A DNA stretch of 64,000 nucleotides, from positions 173,986-237,985 of the forward strand of contig PLCA01000016.1 of NCBI GenBank assembly GCA_003134685.1. Direction: 5' to 3'. Below the pieces are notes generated by a model that was not told the DNA's origin, did not search any database, and saw nothing but the letters and a program-made list of their open reading frames with translations. This document shows positions 15,317 to 27,571 of this stretch, in pieces (position 1 is the stretch's first letter; each line of letters opens with the position of its first letter). This DNA comes from Gemmatimonadota bacterium (GTDB taxonomy: Bacteria; Gemmatimonadota; Gemmatimonadetes; Gemmatimonadales; Gemmatimonadaceae). A program made the position numbers and the translations under genes.

Positions 15317-15353
15317 TTGCACCAAAAAGGAGCTTGTGATAAATTTCACAAGC
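15317..15353 (+). promoter_or_regulatory. atpAGDC promoter overlapped by Rex/CRP-type palindrome
   Basis: TTGCAC (15317-15322), 17 bp, TAAATT (15340-15345). The -10 is the exact centre of a perfect palindrome, GCTTGTGA N6 TCACAAGC (15332-15353). The 18-bp core TTGTGATAAATTTCACAA differs from the Rex operator consensus TTGTGAA N4 TTCACAA at one position. It also fits the CRP consensus TGTGA N6 TCACA. Because it covers the -10, a bound protein would most likely repress. Confidence 0.72.
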
Positions 15354-15363
15354 AAGGAAATCC

Positions 15364-15382
15364 CCCCGCCGAACGGGGTTTT
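15364..15382 (+). terminator. Small leader hairpin with T-run before atpA
   Basis: CCCCG, five-base loop, CGGGG, TTTT, about 37 bp before the atpA start and inside the predicted leader. It could attenuate transcription of the atp operon or be a weak leftover terminator. Confidence 0.45.
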
Positions 15383-15419
15383 CGGGCACCCGCCAACCCA
15401 GCTTCTGAGCGCATAAATC

Positions 15420-17045
<1,626 letters not shown>

Positions 17046-17048
17046 GGC

Positions 17049-17912
17049 ATGGCGAAGGGTCGTGAGCTGAAAGGACGGATCAAGTCCGTCGAAAACACGC
17101 GGAAGATCACGCGGACGATGGAGATGGTGGCCACGTCCAAGATGAAGCGCGCGCAGGATCGCGTCGTAGCCGCGCGTCCATTCGCGAATTCTCTGACGGA
17201 AGTGATCGCGAATCTCTACACGCCGGAGCTGGCCGAGAGCTTCCCATTGATGCGCCAGCCGGCAGCGATCAAAAAAGCGGCTGTGATCCTGCTCACCAGC
17301 AACCGCGGGCTCGCGGGAGCGTTCAACGCCAATCTCCTCAAGGAAGCGCGCATTCTTCTCGCGCGTCTCGCCGAGCAGAAGGTCGAGCCTGAGCTTCACG
17401 TCGTCGGGAAAAAAGGAATCGGCTATTTCCGCTACATCGGCCGGGCAGTCGCATCCAGCCGGACCGACATCACCGGCCAGCCGACAGTGGCCAACGCCGC
17501 CGAGCTGGTCGATGGCCTGATCCAAAGATTTGGGTCAGCCGAGATCGACGCGGTCTATGTCATCTACTCGAAGTTCAACTCCGCGCTCTCCACGCCGCCG
17601 ACATCGCAGCTCGTGCTCCCGGTCACACCACCGGAGCGCAAAGGTCCTCAGCCCGACTACATCCTGATGCCGTCGGCTGAAGTGATCCTCACGCAGCTTC
17701 TGCCCTTGTACGTGCGCAACTCCATTTACCGCGCCCTGGTCGAGAACGAAGCCGGTTTCCAGAGCGCGCAACGCACCGCGATGAAGAACGCGACCGACAA
17801 CGCGGGTGAGATGCTCAACGTCTTACGCCGCACATTCAACCGCGCCCGCCAGGCGCAGATCACGCAGGAGATCGCCGAGATCGTCGGCGGTGCCTCTGCG
17901 TTACAGGGGTAA
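17049..17912 (+). CDS. atpG: ATP synthase F1 subunit gamma
   Basis: 287 aa, the family's normal length. The N-terminal coiled-coil helix 'LKGRIKSVENTRKITRTMEMVATSKMKRAQ' and the C-terminal 'ALVENEAGFQSAQRTAMKNATDNAGEM' plus 'FNRARQAQITQEIAEIVGGASAL' form the rotating central shaft. 'LTSNRGLAGAFNANL' is the conserved mid-domain. It starts 3 bp after atpA. Confidence 0.98.
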   Translation: MAKGRELKGRIKSVENTRKITRTMEMVATSKMKRAQDRVVAARPFANSLTEVIANLYTPELAESFPLMRQPAAIKKAAVILLTSNRGLAGAFNANLLKEARILLARLAEQKVEPELHVVGKKGIGYFRYIGRAVASSRTDITGQPTVANAAELVDGLIQRFGSAEIDAVYVIYSKFNSALSTPPTSQLVLPVTPPERKGPQPDYILMPSAEVILTQLLPLYVRNSIYRALVENEAGFQSAQRTAMKNATDNAGEMLNVLRRTFNRARQAQITQEIAEIVGGASALQG

Positions 17913-19382
<1,470 letters not shown>

Positions 19383-19385
19383 GAG

Positions 19386-19637
19386 ATGCTGAAGGTATCT
19401 GTGATTTCGCCCGAAGCGGTCCTTTTCCAGGGCGAAACCGAGTCGGTCATTGCTCCGGCGTACGACGGAGAGATCGGCATTCTTACAGGCCACGCACCAC
19501 TGATGGCGCTGCTCGGCGATGGGGAGCTGCGTCTTGGCGGCGGGTCGGGCCGCCGCTTCAACGTCAGCGGCGGCTTCATGCAGGTGCTGAACAACGACGT
19601 GCGGATCGTGACCGAAAAGGCGACCGTCGCGGGCTGA
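19386..19637 (+). CDS. atpC: ATP synthase F1 subunit epsilon, short form
   Basis: 83 aa. It has only the N-terminal beta-sandwich ('LKVSVISPEAVLFQGETESVIAPAYDGEIGILTGHAPLM' split over the usual strands, then 'GGFMQVLNNDVRIVTEKA'). The ~50-residue C-terminal helical hairpin that inhibits ATP hydrolysis in other bacteria is missing; the stop follows directly. Short epsilons are known in some phyla. It starts 3 bp after atpD. Confidence 0.93.
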   Translation: MLKVSVISPEAVLFQGETESVIAPAYDGEIGILTGHAPLMALLGDGELRLGGGSGRRFNVSGGFMQVLNNDVRIVTEKATVAG

Positions 19638-19789
19638 CCGCCGAGGCGGTGATGTTGGCGGTTTGCTGCCTGTCGTCTGCCCCCAACCGGCCGCCAGATT
19701 AGGCGACAGTAATGCGTCGGTGCTGACGCATATTTATGTCGGATGGCCTGGGCCCCATTCTGCATGGGCTGCCAAAACGGGCACTTCTG

Positions 19790-19819
19790 TTGACAACCCC
19801 GTTTCCAACGACCTAATTA
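19790..19819 (+). promoter_or_regulatory. Probable promoter of SusCD pair 1, in the 19,638-20,014 gap
   Basis: TTGACA (19790-19795), 18 bp, TAATTA (19814-19819). The -10 begins an inverted repeat TAATT accgg AATTA. The predicted leader is about 190 nt. 'CGAC-CTAA' just before and in the -10 recurs at the promoters of pairs 2 and 3. The rest of the gap has a small stem (19712-19731, ATGCGTC/GACGCAT) that may end atp transcription, and nothing else I can name. Confidence 0.6.
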
Positions 19820-20014
19820 CCGGAATTATGAAGCACCGACGCTCGCCGTACCCGGCCTGTCGTTGGCATCCGTTGTTCCTGCATTCGCCGCGCGACCCCC
19901 GCCATCGCTCGGAGGTGCAGGCCACGAAGTAATCGTTGTCGGCAACCGTCAGAGACGTTTTGCGGTGACAGCGACAAGCCCCACATCCCAGTTTCACTTT
20001 CTGCGAGGTGTAGT

Positions 20015-23000
20015 ATGGGAATGACAGGTAAGGTCTCTCGCTTCCTAGCGATAGCGGGCGTCGTGTTCGGGATTGCTCCGGCACTCGCCCAGGCGCAGGG
20101 AACGAACATCAGTGGCCAGGTGACCGGCACAGGTGGAACACCGATCGTCGGCGCCAGCGTGAGCATTCCGACACAGCGCGTTGGCGGATTCACGGACGAC
20201 GCTGGGCGGTACAGCTTCACCGCTCCCGCATCCGTAACAGGCACGACCGTCACTGTGATGGTGCGCCGCCTGGGCTATTCGCCAAGCTCGGCGGCGGTCA
20301 CGCTCACGGGGGCAGCGGTAACACAGAACTTCAGTCTCTCGGCCTCGGCAACTGAGCTGCAGGGCGTCGTGGTGACGGCGCTCGGACTCACGAGAGAGAA
20401 GAGCCGCCTCGGAACCGCGCAGCAGCAGCTCAGCAGCGACGAAATCAATCAGACCAAGGCGCTGAACGTGGTCGAGCAGCTCGAGGGCAAGATATCGGGT
20501 GTCACCATCACCGGTGCGAGCACGCAAGGCGGATCAGCCAACATCATCATTCGTGGCGCGAACTCGATTACCGGGAATAATCAGCCGATCTTCATCGTCG
20601 ACGGGGTGCCGATCTCCAACCAGGACCACGCCACTGGCACTAGCCCCGGAGCTTTAGCCAACTCAAACGGCGGCTACGATCTGGGAAGCGGAATCAGCGA
20701 CATCAACCCAAGCGACATAGCCTCGATGACGGTGCTCAAGGGTCCCAATGCCGCGGCTCTATATGGATCGCGGGCAGCGAATGGTGTCATCATCATCACG
20801 ACTAAAAAGGGCGCCTCGACCGGCGCCCACGCCAATACCGAGATCAACACCTCTTACTCGTTTGACAAGCCGTCGATCCTGCCAACCTTCCAGAATCTCT
20901 ACGGGCAGGGTGCCGGCGGCCAATTCCAGTACGTTGACGGCCAGGGCGGCGGCAACAACGACTTCAACGACCAAAGCTATGGACCGCGGCTCGATGGCCG
21001 CACAATGGGCTGCACATTCATATCGGGCACCACCACATACGATCAGACTCAGCCCTGCACTCAATTCACAAGTCCGACCGTTGGTGCCCCTTGGATTGCT
21101 CATCCCGACAACGTGGCGAGTTTCTTCAATACGGGGCATACGAGGTCCACAACTATCGCCTTCAGTGGCGGGACAGACCGGGCCAATGCGCGGCTCTCGC
21201 TCGGCAGAGACAATGTCACGGGATTCATCCCGAACAATACGTTCTCCAAGACGTCAGGGTTGCTCAACGGATCGTTGAGAATTAGCGACCGGTTGACTAC
21301 CGATGCGAGCGTGCAGTACATCCACAACGCGGCAATGAATCGTCCGGGTGTCGGATACGCAAACAGCATCATGGAAGGATTGTTCGTTTGGTTTGGCCGT
21401 CAGGTGGACATGAACGCCCTCAGGAATTATCAGCAGGGAGCGACTGTCAACAACGGGCCGCCCAACCGCGAGTTCAACTGGAACTACAACTTCCACAACA
21501 ATCCGATCTGGATGCAGTATCAGAATCCACTTCAGGACGTGCGCGATCGTGTGATCGGGAATGTCGGGGCGACGTACAGAATTACTGATTGGCTCAACGC
21601 GGTTGCCCGAACCGGCTCCGACGTCTATAGCTTCGATGTCAATCACGATTTCGCGCAAGGAAACGTCGAAGGGAACGGTGTCAATCCGGCGTACTTCGGC
21701 GCATTCAGTCTGTACAACGAATACAGCAATCAGAGTAACTCGAGCCTTCTATTGAACGCCGACAGAGCGCTCGGCGGTCATTTCCAGTTCACCGGAACCT
21801 TGGGCGGTAACAACCGCAAAGAAGTATTCAACGACGCGAATGTCTCCACCAGCGGCATATCGGTGCCGGGGATCTACAACGTCTCCAACGCAGCGGTGAC
21901 GCCAGAGAATACCCAGTTCTCTTCCCGAAGAGAGGTCAACAGTGTCTTCGGCTCCGCCGCGATCACGTTGAACAACTGGTGGACGGTCGAGGGAACGGCC
22001 CGAAACGACTGGTCGTCGACTCTTCCCGCGGGGAGCAACTCCTACTTTTATCCTTCGCTCAACACGTCGGTAGTCGTCACGGACGCGTTACCTGCCCTCA
22101 AGAACAAGGTGATTTCGTACCTGAAGCTACGCGCTTCCACCGCCAAAGTCGGGAACGACGCCGATCCGTACAAGCTGCGTACGACGTATAGTGGTCTCTC
22201 CACAAAGTTCGGGTCACTCCCGCAATTCACTCTGCAGGACGCCCTGGCCAACGGAGACCTGAAGCCGGAGAAAACGAGCGCCGGTGAATTCGGATTAGAA
22301 ATGAGTTTGTTTGACGGGCGCGCGACATTCGACGGGAGCCTGTACACCAAGGCGACGAGGAATCAGATCTTCACGATTCCTGTTTCACCCGCTTCGGGGT
22401 TTTCCACCAAGTCGGTTAACGCTGGTGAGATTACGAACAAGGGCGGTGAGTTTCTGCTCGGTATCACTCCGATCCAGACCGCGAGCGGGTTCTCCTGGAC
22501 GTCGACGTTCAATTACTCGCGTAACAAGAGCATGGTCACGACTCTCGCTCCTGGGATCGATACTTACATCATCGGAAGCACCTGGTACACCGACGTCCAG
22601 GCGCGAGCGGGTGAGCCTTATGGCTCTCTTTTCGGATACTCGTTCCTGCGCGATAGCGCGACCGGCGAGCTGCTCCTCCACAACGGCATAACCCAAGTCG
22701 GACCCCGCAAGGTTCTCGGCAACATTCAGCCGAGGTGGACTGGGGGCTGGAGCAACCAATTCAATTACAAGAGCTTCAGCTTGAACGCCCTTTTCGACAT
22801 TAAGCGCGGCGGAGACATCTTCAGCATCACCAACTATTTTGGCGATTATACCGGAGTGCTGGCGCAGACTCTAAAGGGCCGCGAGGTCGATTGGAACAAG
22901 CCCGGTGTCGTCGTCAAAGGCATCGATGACGTTACAGGCCAGCAGAACACAACCAACGTCACGACCGAGCAGTATTTGCAGAACATCTTCCCGGTCAACG

Positions 23001-23257
23001 AACCGTATATCTATGACGCGAGCTACGTGAAGCTGCGCGAGGTTCGCATCGGACTCGATCTGCCGCAGCGCTGGGCCAGCGTGTTCAACGCCCGCGCGGT
23101 GAACGTTGCGCTCTCAGGACGGAACCTGCACACATGGACGAAGGTTCCCAACATTGATCCTGAGTTCGCATTTCAGAGCGGAAACTTTCAGGGGATCGAA
23201 TTCGCAGCACTTCCCACGGCGCGGTCGATTGGGATCAATGTCCGCGTAACGCCATAG
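20015..23257 (+). CDS. SusC/RagA-type TonB-linked outer-membrane protein 1
   Basis: 1080 aa. Signal peptide to about residue 27 (ALAQA), a carboxypeptidase-regulatory-like domain (~29-115, 'GTPIVGASVSIPTQRVGGFTDDAGRYSF'), then the plug ('ISGVTITG', 'PIFIVDGVPISN', 'YGSRAANGVIIITTKKG'), and a ~800-residue beta barrel. SusC proteins import bulky nutrients such as oligosaccharides or peptides through the outer membrane using TonB energy, with a SusD lid. GAGGTG precedes the ATG; an ATG six bases later is also possible. It is followed 23 bp later by its SusD. No glycosidase or peptidase is nearby to show the substrate. Confidence 0.95.
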   Translation: MGMTGKVSRFLAIAGVVFGIAPALAQAQGTNISGQVTGTGGTPIVGASVSIPTQRVGGFTDDAGRYSFTAPASVTGTTVTVMVRRLGYSPSSAAVTLTGAAVTQNFSLSASATELQGVVVTALGLTREKSRLGTAQQQLSSDEINQTKALNVVEQLEGKISGVTITGASTQGGSANIIIRGANSITGNNQPIFIVDGVPISNQDHATGTSPGALANSNGGYDLGSGISDINPSDIASMTVLKGPNAAALYGSRAANGVIIITTKKGASTGAHANTEINTSYSFDKPSILPTFQNLYGQGAGGQFQYVDGQGGGNNDFNDQSYGPRLDGRTMGCTFISGTTTYDQTQPCTQFTSPTVGAPWIAHPDNVASFFNTGHTRSTTIAFSGGTDRANARLSLGRDNVTGFIPNNTFSKTSGLLNGSLRISDRLTTDASVQYIHNAAMNRPGVGYANSIMEGLFVWFGRQVDMNALRNYQQGATVNNGPPNREFNWNYNFHNNPIWMQYQNPLQDVRDRVIGNVGATYRITDWLNAVARTGSDVYSFDVNHDFAQGNVEGNGVNPAYFGAFSLYNEYSNQSNSSLLLNADRALGGHFQFTGTLGGNNRKEVFNDANVSTSGISVPGIYNVSNAAVTPENTQFSSRREVNSVFGSAAITLNNWWTVEGTARNDWSSTLPAGSNSYFYPSLNTSVVVTDALPALKNKVISYLKLRASTAKVGNDADPYKLRTTYSGLSTKFGSLPQFTLQDALANGDLKPEKTSAGEFGLEMSLFDGRATFDGSLYTKATRNQIFTIPVSPASGFSTKSVNAGEITNKGGEFLLGITPIQTASGFSWTSTFNYSRNKSMVTTLAPGIDTYIIGSTWYTDVQARAGEPYGSLFGYSFLRDSATGELLLHNGITQVGPRKVLGNIQPRWTGGWSNQFNYKSFSLNALFDIKRGGDIFSITNYFGDYTGVLAQTLKGREVDWNKPGVVVKGIDDVTGQQNTTNVTTEQYLQNIFPVNEPYIYDASYVKLREVRIGLDLPQRWASVFNARAVNVALSGRNLHTWTKVPNIDPEFAFQSGNFQGIEFAALPTARSIGINVRVTP

Positions 23258-23280
23258 CCCATAACCGAGATACAGCCAAA

Positions 23281-24852
23281 ATGATGAATAAAAAACTTTT
23301 AGCCGTCAGCTCGGGTCTCGCGCTCGCCATAGGCGTTGTCGCCTGCAACTCCGACAAGCTCACGGCTCTAAACAAGAATCCGAACAGTCCCGAGGACGTA
23401 CCTGCGACTACCCTGTTCACGACGGCGTCCGAAAGCATCGTCAACCAGTGGCTCGGCGGAGGATACGATCTCCGCGGAGCCGAGTTTCTGGTGCAGCATC
23501 TTGCTGAAGTGCAATATCCAGATGAGGATCGTTACGCCCGCCTCACGGGCGGCTCGACGACGCCTTATTTCGACAATCCATACATAACCGAGCTCGAGGA
23601 CTTGCAAAAGGTTGTCTCGAAGGGCTTGTCGGCGAAGCAAGCGGGGCTGTACGGGCCTGCGCTTGCCCTGCGCACCTGGGGATTCGGATTTCTGACGGAT
23701 ACGTGGGGCGACGTTCCCTACTTCGATGCCCTGAAGGGTGACAGTGCCGGCGGATCGCTCGGTCCCAAGTATGACCAGCAAAAGCTCATTTACGCCGACT
23801 TCTTCAAGGTGCTCGGCCAGGCCAGCACGGACATGGCGTCGTCATCCGCCGCGGGTAGTCTCGGCTCGGCAGATCCGATCTATAACGGTGATCTGGGCAA
23901 GTGGCAGAAGTTTTCAAATTCTTTGCGGGCGCGCTACGCACTGCGGCTGATCAACGTAGATCCCGCGACCGCGGATGCTGAGTTGAAGGCTGCTCTCGCC
24001 GCGCCAGGCGGACTCATCACCTCCAACGCCGACAATGCCATATTGAGTTGGCCTGGCGACGGCGTATACGACAATCCGTGGGCCGACAATTTCAAGACGC
24101 GCGACGATCATCGAATGTCGATCGTGCTCATGAACCTGATGAAGGCACACAACGACCCGCGGATTCCAATTTTCGCGCAGCCGAATCAGGTGGACGGTAC
24201 GTACACGGGTGCGCCGAACGCTCTTCTCGCCGCCGACGTCACCGCGTACCTGACAGCAGCGTCGCGTCCGGGCCTGTTCATTTATCCGGGCGCAACCGTC
24301 TACGGCACATACGGCTGCTGCGGGTCGAGTTTCCCCTCGTTCCTTCTAACGGCTGCCGAGGTCAACCTCATCCTGGCCGAGGCCGCGGAGCGTGGTATCG
24401 GCGGTCTCACGCCAGCACAAGCAGCTGGATACTATACAGCGGGCGTCACGGCGTCGATGCAGATGTGGGGCGCGACAGACGCAACGGCCATTGCCTCGTA
24501 TCTGGGCCAGCCAGGCGTCGCATATGCTGGCGGCACACCAGGGCTCATTCAAATCGCCGATCAGAAATACATCACGCTGTTCACTGATGGCGGTCAGGCG
24601 TGGGCGGAGTGGCGGCGGACGTGCCAGCCGGCGACAATTCAGCCCGGCCCCGCGGCCCTTGCCAGCAATATCCCGCGAAGGCTCGAGTACTCGATCACCG
24701 AGATATCGGTGAACGGAGCAAACGTGGATGCGGCAAAAACCGATCAGGGCGCGGATACATTTGAGACCCGGATGTACTGGGATACGAAACCACAGGCCTC
24801 GCCGACATGGTTCGCCGCATGTGGTATCCGCGGCCAAGCTCCAGCGCCGTAA
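23281..24852 (+). CDS. SusD/RagB-like substrate-binding lipoprotein 1
   Basis: 523 aa. Lipoprotein signal ending at Cys22 ('IGVVAC'). The start 'LTALNKNPNSPEDVPATTLF' is the hallmark of the SusD-like family 2 type (PF12771-like), and TPR-type helices follow. 'LTAAEVNLILAEAAERG' is the conserved SusD helix near the C-terminus. It forms the lid over SusC 1 at the cell surface and binds the substrate. An intrinsic terminator follows. Confidence 0.93.
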   Translation: MMNKKLLAVSSGLALAIGVVACNSDKLTALNKNPNSPEDVPATTLFTTASESIVNQWLGGGYDLRGAEFLVQHLAEVQYPDEDRYARLTGGSTTPYFDNPYITELEDLQKVVSKGLSAKQAGLYGPALALRTWGFGFLTDTWGDVPYFDALKGDSAGGSLGPKYDQQKLIYADFFKVLGQASTDMASSSAAGSLGSADPIYNGDLGKWQKFSNSLRARYALRLINVDPATADAELKAALAAPGGLITSNADNAILSWPGDGVYDNPWADNFKTRDDHRMSIVLMNLMKAHNDPRIPIFAQPNQVDGTYTGAPNALLAADVTAYLTAASRPGLFIYPGATVYGTYGCCGSSFPSFLLTAAEVNLILAEAAERGIGGLTPAQAAGYYTAGVTASMQMWGATDATAIASYLGQPGVAYAGGTPGLIQIADQKYITLFTDGGQAWAEWRRTCQPATIQPGPAALASNIPRRLEYSITEISVNGANVDAAKTDQGADTFETRMYWDTKPQASPTWFAACGIRGQAPAP

Positions 24853-24872
24853 CGACTGCTCGTCGGAAAAAT

Positions 24873-24903
24873 GAGAAAGCCCCTCGAATTGAGGGGCTTT
24901 CTC
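24873..24903 (+). terminator. Terminator between SusD 1 and the convergent plug-only gene
   Basis: GAGAAAGCCCCTC / GAGGGGCTTTCTC, 13-bp stem with a five-base loop. The A- and T-rich stem ends make it usable in both directions. Confidence 0.88.
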
Positions 24904-24920
24904 ACATCATGACCTTGAGG

Positions 24921-25682
24921 CTATCGACTTTTTGTCCAAACAACTATAGCGCCGCAGCCGGCCCCTGCGCGATCCATGTATTCTCCGGGAAGCGTCGACC
25001 ATGAGTTGTAGACCTCGATGCCGCCGACATCCATCGGGCTGGCGACGTCGTCGAGCTCCGCGTTAGGAACGCGCATACCATCGACCCAAATCATCGGCTG
25101 ACATCCGCGCAGTCTTACAATGTTTCCCACGCGCCCCGAAGCTCTGACGGTCGCCCCTGGAATTGTGCGAAACAGCTCGCTGACAAACACAGGTCCCTGC
25201 CGCTCGATCTCGGTGCGCTCGATGAATCGGCCAAAATTGTTTTGCCGCTTGTGCATATAAAAAGGATCAAGCCGGCTATCGGTTCCCTCGACAAATACGG
25301 GAGCGACGTCGCCAGGAACGATTTGCAGTGTCAACGAGAGAGGATTGAGAGGGGTCGCACCTGTTACCTCCAACAGGAGCGTGTGGGCGCGGTAGCCAAG
25401 TCGGCGCGCGGTCAACGAGACGGGGCCGGGAGGAACGCCATCAAACGAAAACCGACCGTCATTCGCCGTGCGAAAAATGCGACGGTTTTCGCCCTGCCTG
25501 GCGAGCACGAGCTCGACGCTCTCAATCGGTGCCTTGCTTTCGTCGGTCACGATACCGCTAACAGTGAACGGCCTAACTGACTGTGCGGGTTGACTCTGTG
25601 CGTACAGGTCACGACAGCTGAAACCAGTTGCGAACATTAGCGCAGCGCTCACGAGAATTGAGAGTCTGGCGCGATCACACAT
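24921..25682 (-). CDS. Stand-alone plug protein 1 (CarboxypepD_reg + TonB plug, no barrel)
   Basis: I place the start at the ATG at 25682 because GGGAGA lies six bases upstream and a signal peptide follows ('LSILVSAALMFATGFSC ... YAQ'). The 253-aa product has a carboxypeptidase-regulatory-like domain (~38-110, 'APIESVELVLARQGENRRIF'). A receptor-plug-like domain follows ('VSELFRTIPGATV', 'VRLRGCQPMIWVDGMRVPN', 'VGGIEVYN', 'GAGCGAIVVWTKSR'). It ends where a TonB receptor's barrel would begin. Secretion to the periplasm or outer membrane is inferred. It faces SusCD pair 1. Confidence 0.8.
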   Translation of the reverse strand: MCDRARLSILVSAALMFATGFSCRDLYAQSQPAQSVRPFTVSGIVTDESKAPIESVELVLARQGENRRIFRTANDGRFSFDGVPPGPVSLTARRLGYRAHTLLLEVTGATPLNPLSLTLQIVPGDVAPVFVEGTDSRLDPFYMHKRQNNFGRFIERTEIERQGPVFVSELFRTIPGATVRASGRVGNIVRLRGCQPMIWVDGMRVPNAELDDVASPMDVGGIEVYNSWSTLPGEYMDRAGAGCGAIVVWTKSR

Positions 25683-25844
25683 GCAGCATCTCCCTGTAAG
25701 AGATTCCTCATTCACGGTGCCCTCGGTGACTTCTGTTGTCAAGCTCGGGTCATCGATTGGCTGGACAAGGCATTATGGGACCTTCAAGCCCTGGCTTGCG
25801 AATTGCCCCGCTAATGGTCATAACATCATTTCAGACAATCGCTT

Positions 25845-26279
25845 ATGGCTGACACTACTCATCTGCCGATCCTCGTGGTCGACGACAATCCGGACAACGC
25901 GCACATCATTCGGGACTACCTCGGGGCACGGGGCTACCCGATAACGGTCGCGTACAACGGAGACGACGCGTTGAAGGCGTTCGAAGAGGTAAAGCCGGCG
26001 TTGGTTCTTCTCGATGTGATGATGCCGGGACGGGACGGCTGGCAGGTCTGTCGCGAGATGAAGCAGCATCCAACCCTTGGCCGCAGCGTGCGCATCGTCA
26101 TGGTCACGGCACTCGACGACTGGGTGAACAAGAGGCAGGCTCTTCAAACGGGCGCGGACGATTTCGTCGAGAAGCCGTTCGAGCTCTCAAAGCTGGTAGC
26201 GACCGTCGAGCGTAACATGAAGCTGTTTGCTCCGGCCGCCGCCGCCACCGGCGCCTCGCCCGCCAAATCGTCCCGCTAA
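25845..26279 (+). CDS. Single-domain response regulator
   Basis: 144 aa, a CheY/DivK-type receiver only. The acidic pocket is 'VVDDN', the phospho-acceptor Asp57 lies in 'LLDVMMPG', T88 in 'MVTAL' and K110 in 'FVEKPF'. A 20-residue Ala/Pro-rich tail follows. No output domain and no adjacent kinase. It lies two bases before the EAL gene, so it probably signals to that protein or shares its input. Confidence 0.92.
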   Translation: MADTTHLPILVVDDNPDNAHIIRDYLGARGYPITVAYNGDDALKAFEEVKPALVLLDVMMPGRDGWQVCREMKQHPTLGRSVRIVMVTALDDWVNKRQALQTGADDFVEKPFELSKLVATVERNMKLFAPAAAATGASPAKSSR

Positions 26280-26281
26280 GC

Positions 26282-27571
26282 GTGGATTACCACCAGCTTC
26301 TCCGCGACTCGCTCACGCGCCTTCCGACGGTAGCGGCAACAATCGACAGTATCCGGAAGTCGGTTCAGGACAGGGGCGAGATCGTCATTCTGTATTTCAA
26401 CTTCGACCACTATTCCAAGGTCGAGGAGGTTTACGGGTGGGAAAAACTGGACAGCGTGCTCGAGACCACTGGTGAGGTGATGCGCGATTTCCTGAGCAAG
26501 AGCTCCCTGGCATCGTCGAAGCTCATGGTCGCCTTTCCCAACGACGACGACTTCGTGTTCTTCCACGTCCCCCAGGACGATACTCCCGCCGCTACTGACG
26601 CCGAGATTACCGAAATCACGGTCGGGCTGAAGGAAGCGGTGTCTTCCCAGATCGAGCGCGTGCACGGCGAAGACATCGCCGCTCTCTTCGACATCTTCGT
26701 GGGACGCGCGCTCGTCGTCTACAATCCGAAGCTCCGGCTCGAGCGGCAGATCTATCGCGGAATTCGGGAAGCGGCGAACGCGTCGAAGAGCCTCGAGCAC
26801 CGCGAAGAGGCGAAGAAGGTCGCGGACCTGCGGGAGACGCTGCGGAGTCGCGGCCTTTACATCGAATATCACCCGATCGTCGTCACCGACGACAAGAGGG
26901 TGTTCGGATACGAGGCGCTCGCGCGCGGGACGATGCGCAGCATGCGCAGCCCGGATGTGATGTTCGAGATCGCCGCGCAGTCGGATCTGATCTGGGATTT
27001 GAGCCGCCTGTGCCGGGAACGCGCGATCGAAGGCATGGGAAAGCTCCTCAAGGACGGCGAGCTCCTGTTCATGAACGTGGACCCGGCGGACTTCGCGGAT
27101 CCTTCATTCGACGTCAAAGCGCTCAAGGTGAAAGACCCGAGCCGCGTCGTGATCGAGATCACGGAGCGCACCGCCATCAAGGACTATCCGAAATTCCGCG
27201 GACGGCTCAAGGAATTCCGTGACGAGGGCTACCGCTTCGCCGTCGACGACGCCGGGAGCGGCTACGCCGGTCTGGGCTCGATTGCGAATCTGGAACCCGA
27301 TTTCATCAAGCTCGACATGTCGCTCATCAACTGCATCGACCAGAATTTCATCAAGCAGAATCTGGTCGAGACGATGGTGCGCTTCGCCAACGAGCACGGC
27401 GCGATGGTCATCGCCGAAGGCGTCGAGCGCAAGGAAGAGTACGACATGGTGAAATCACTCGGCGTTCACCTGGTACAGGGATTCTATGTCCACAAGCCGA
27501 GCACGAGCGCGGTGACTTATCGCCCGCCCGTGCTTCCGCCGCAGGTGCTCACCGAGCCAGCAGAGCCGTAA
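26282..27571 (+). CDS. EAL-domain c-di-GMP phosphodiesterase with degenerate GGDEF
   Basis: 429 aa from a GTG two bases after the receiver gene. Residues ~1-180 have a GGDEF-like fold ('IVILYFNFDHYSKVEEVYGWEKLDSVL') in which the signature is replaced by PNDDDF, so no cyclase activity is expected. Residues ~195-415 are an EAL domain with catalytic residues present: 'YEALARG', 'FMNVDP', 'EITERTAIKDY', 'VDDAGSGYAGLG', 'FIKLDMSL', 'IAEGVE' and 'QGFYVHKP'. It should hydrolyse c-di-GMP in the cytoplasm. Its 3' end overlaps waaA by 23 bp. Confidence 0.92.
   Translation: MDYHQLLRDSLTRLPTVAATIDSIRKSVQDRGEIVILYFNFDHYSKVEEVYGWEKLDSVLETTGEVMRDFLSKSSLASSKLMVAFPNDDDFVFFHVPQDDTPAATDAEITEITVGLKEAVSSQIERVHGEDIAALFDIFVGRALVVYNPKLRLERQIYRGIREAANASKSLEHREEAKKVADLRETLRSRGLYIEYHPIVVTDDKRVFGYEALARGTMRSMRSPDVMFEIAAQSDLIWDLSRLCRERAIEGMGKLLKDGELLFMNVDPADFADPSFDVKALKVKDPSRVVIEITERTAIKDYPKFRGRLKEFRDEGYRFAVDDAGSGYAGLGSIANLEPDFIKLDMSLINCIDQNFIKQNLVETMVRFANEHGAMVIAEGVERKEEYDMVKSLGVHLVQGFYVHKPSTSAVTYRPPVLPPQVLTEPAEP

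Noticed and set aside
19663..19932. 89-codon frame between atpC and SusC 1
   Set aside because: No ribosome site, no domain, and it covers the predicted SusC 1 promoter.
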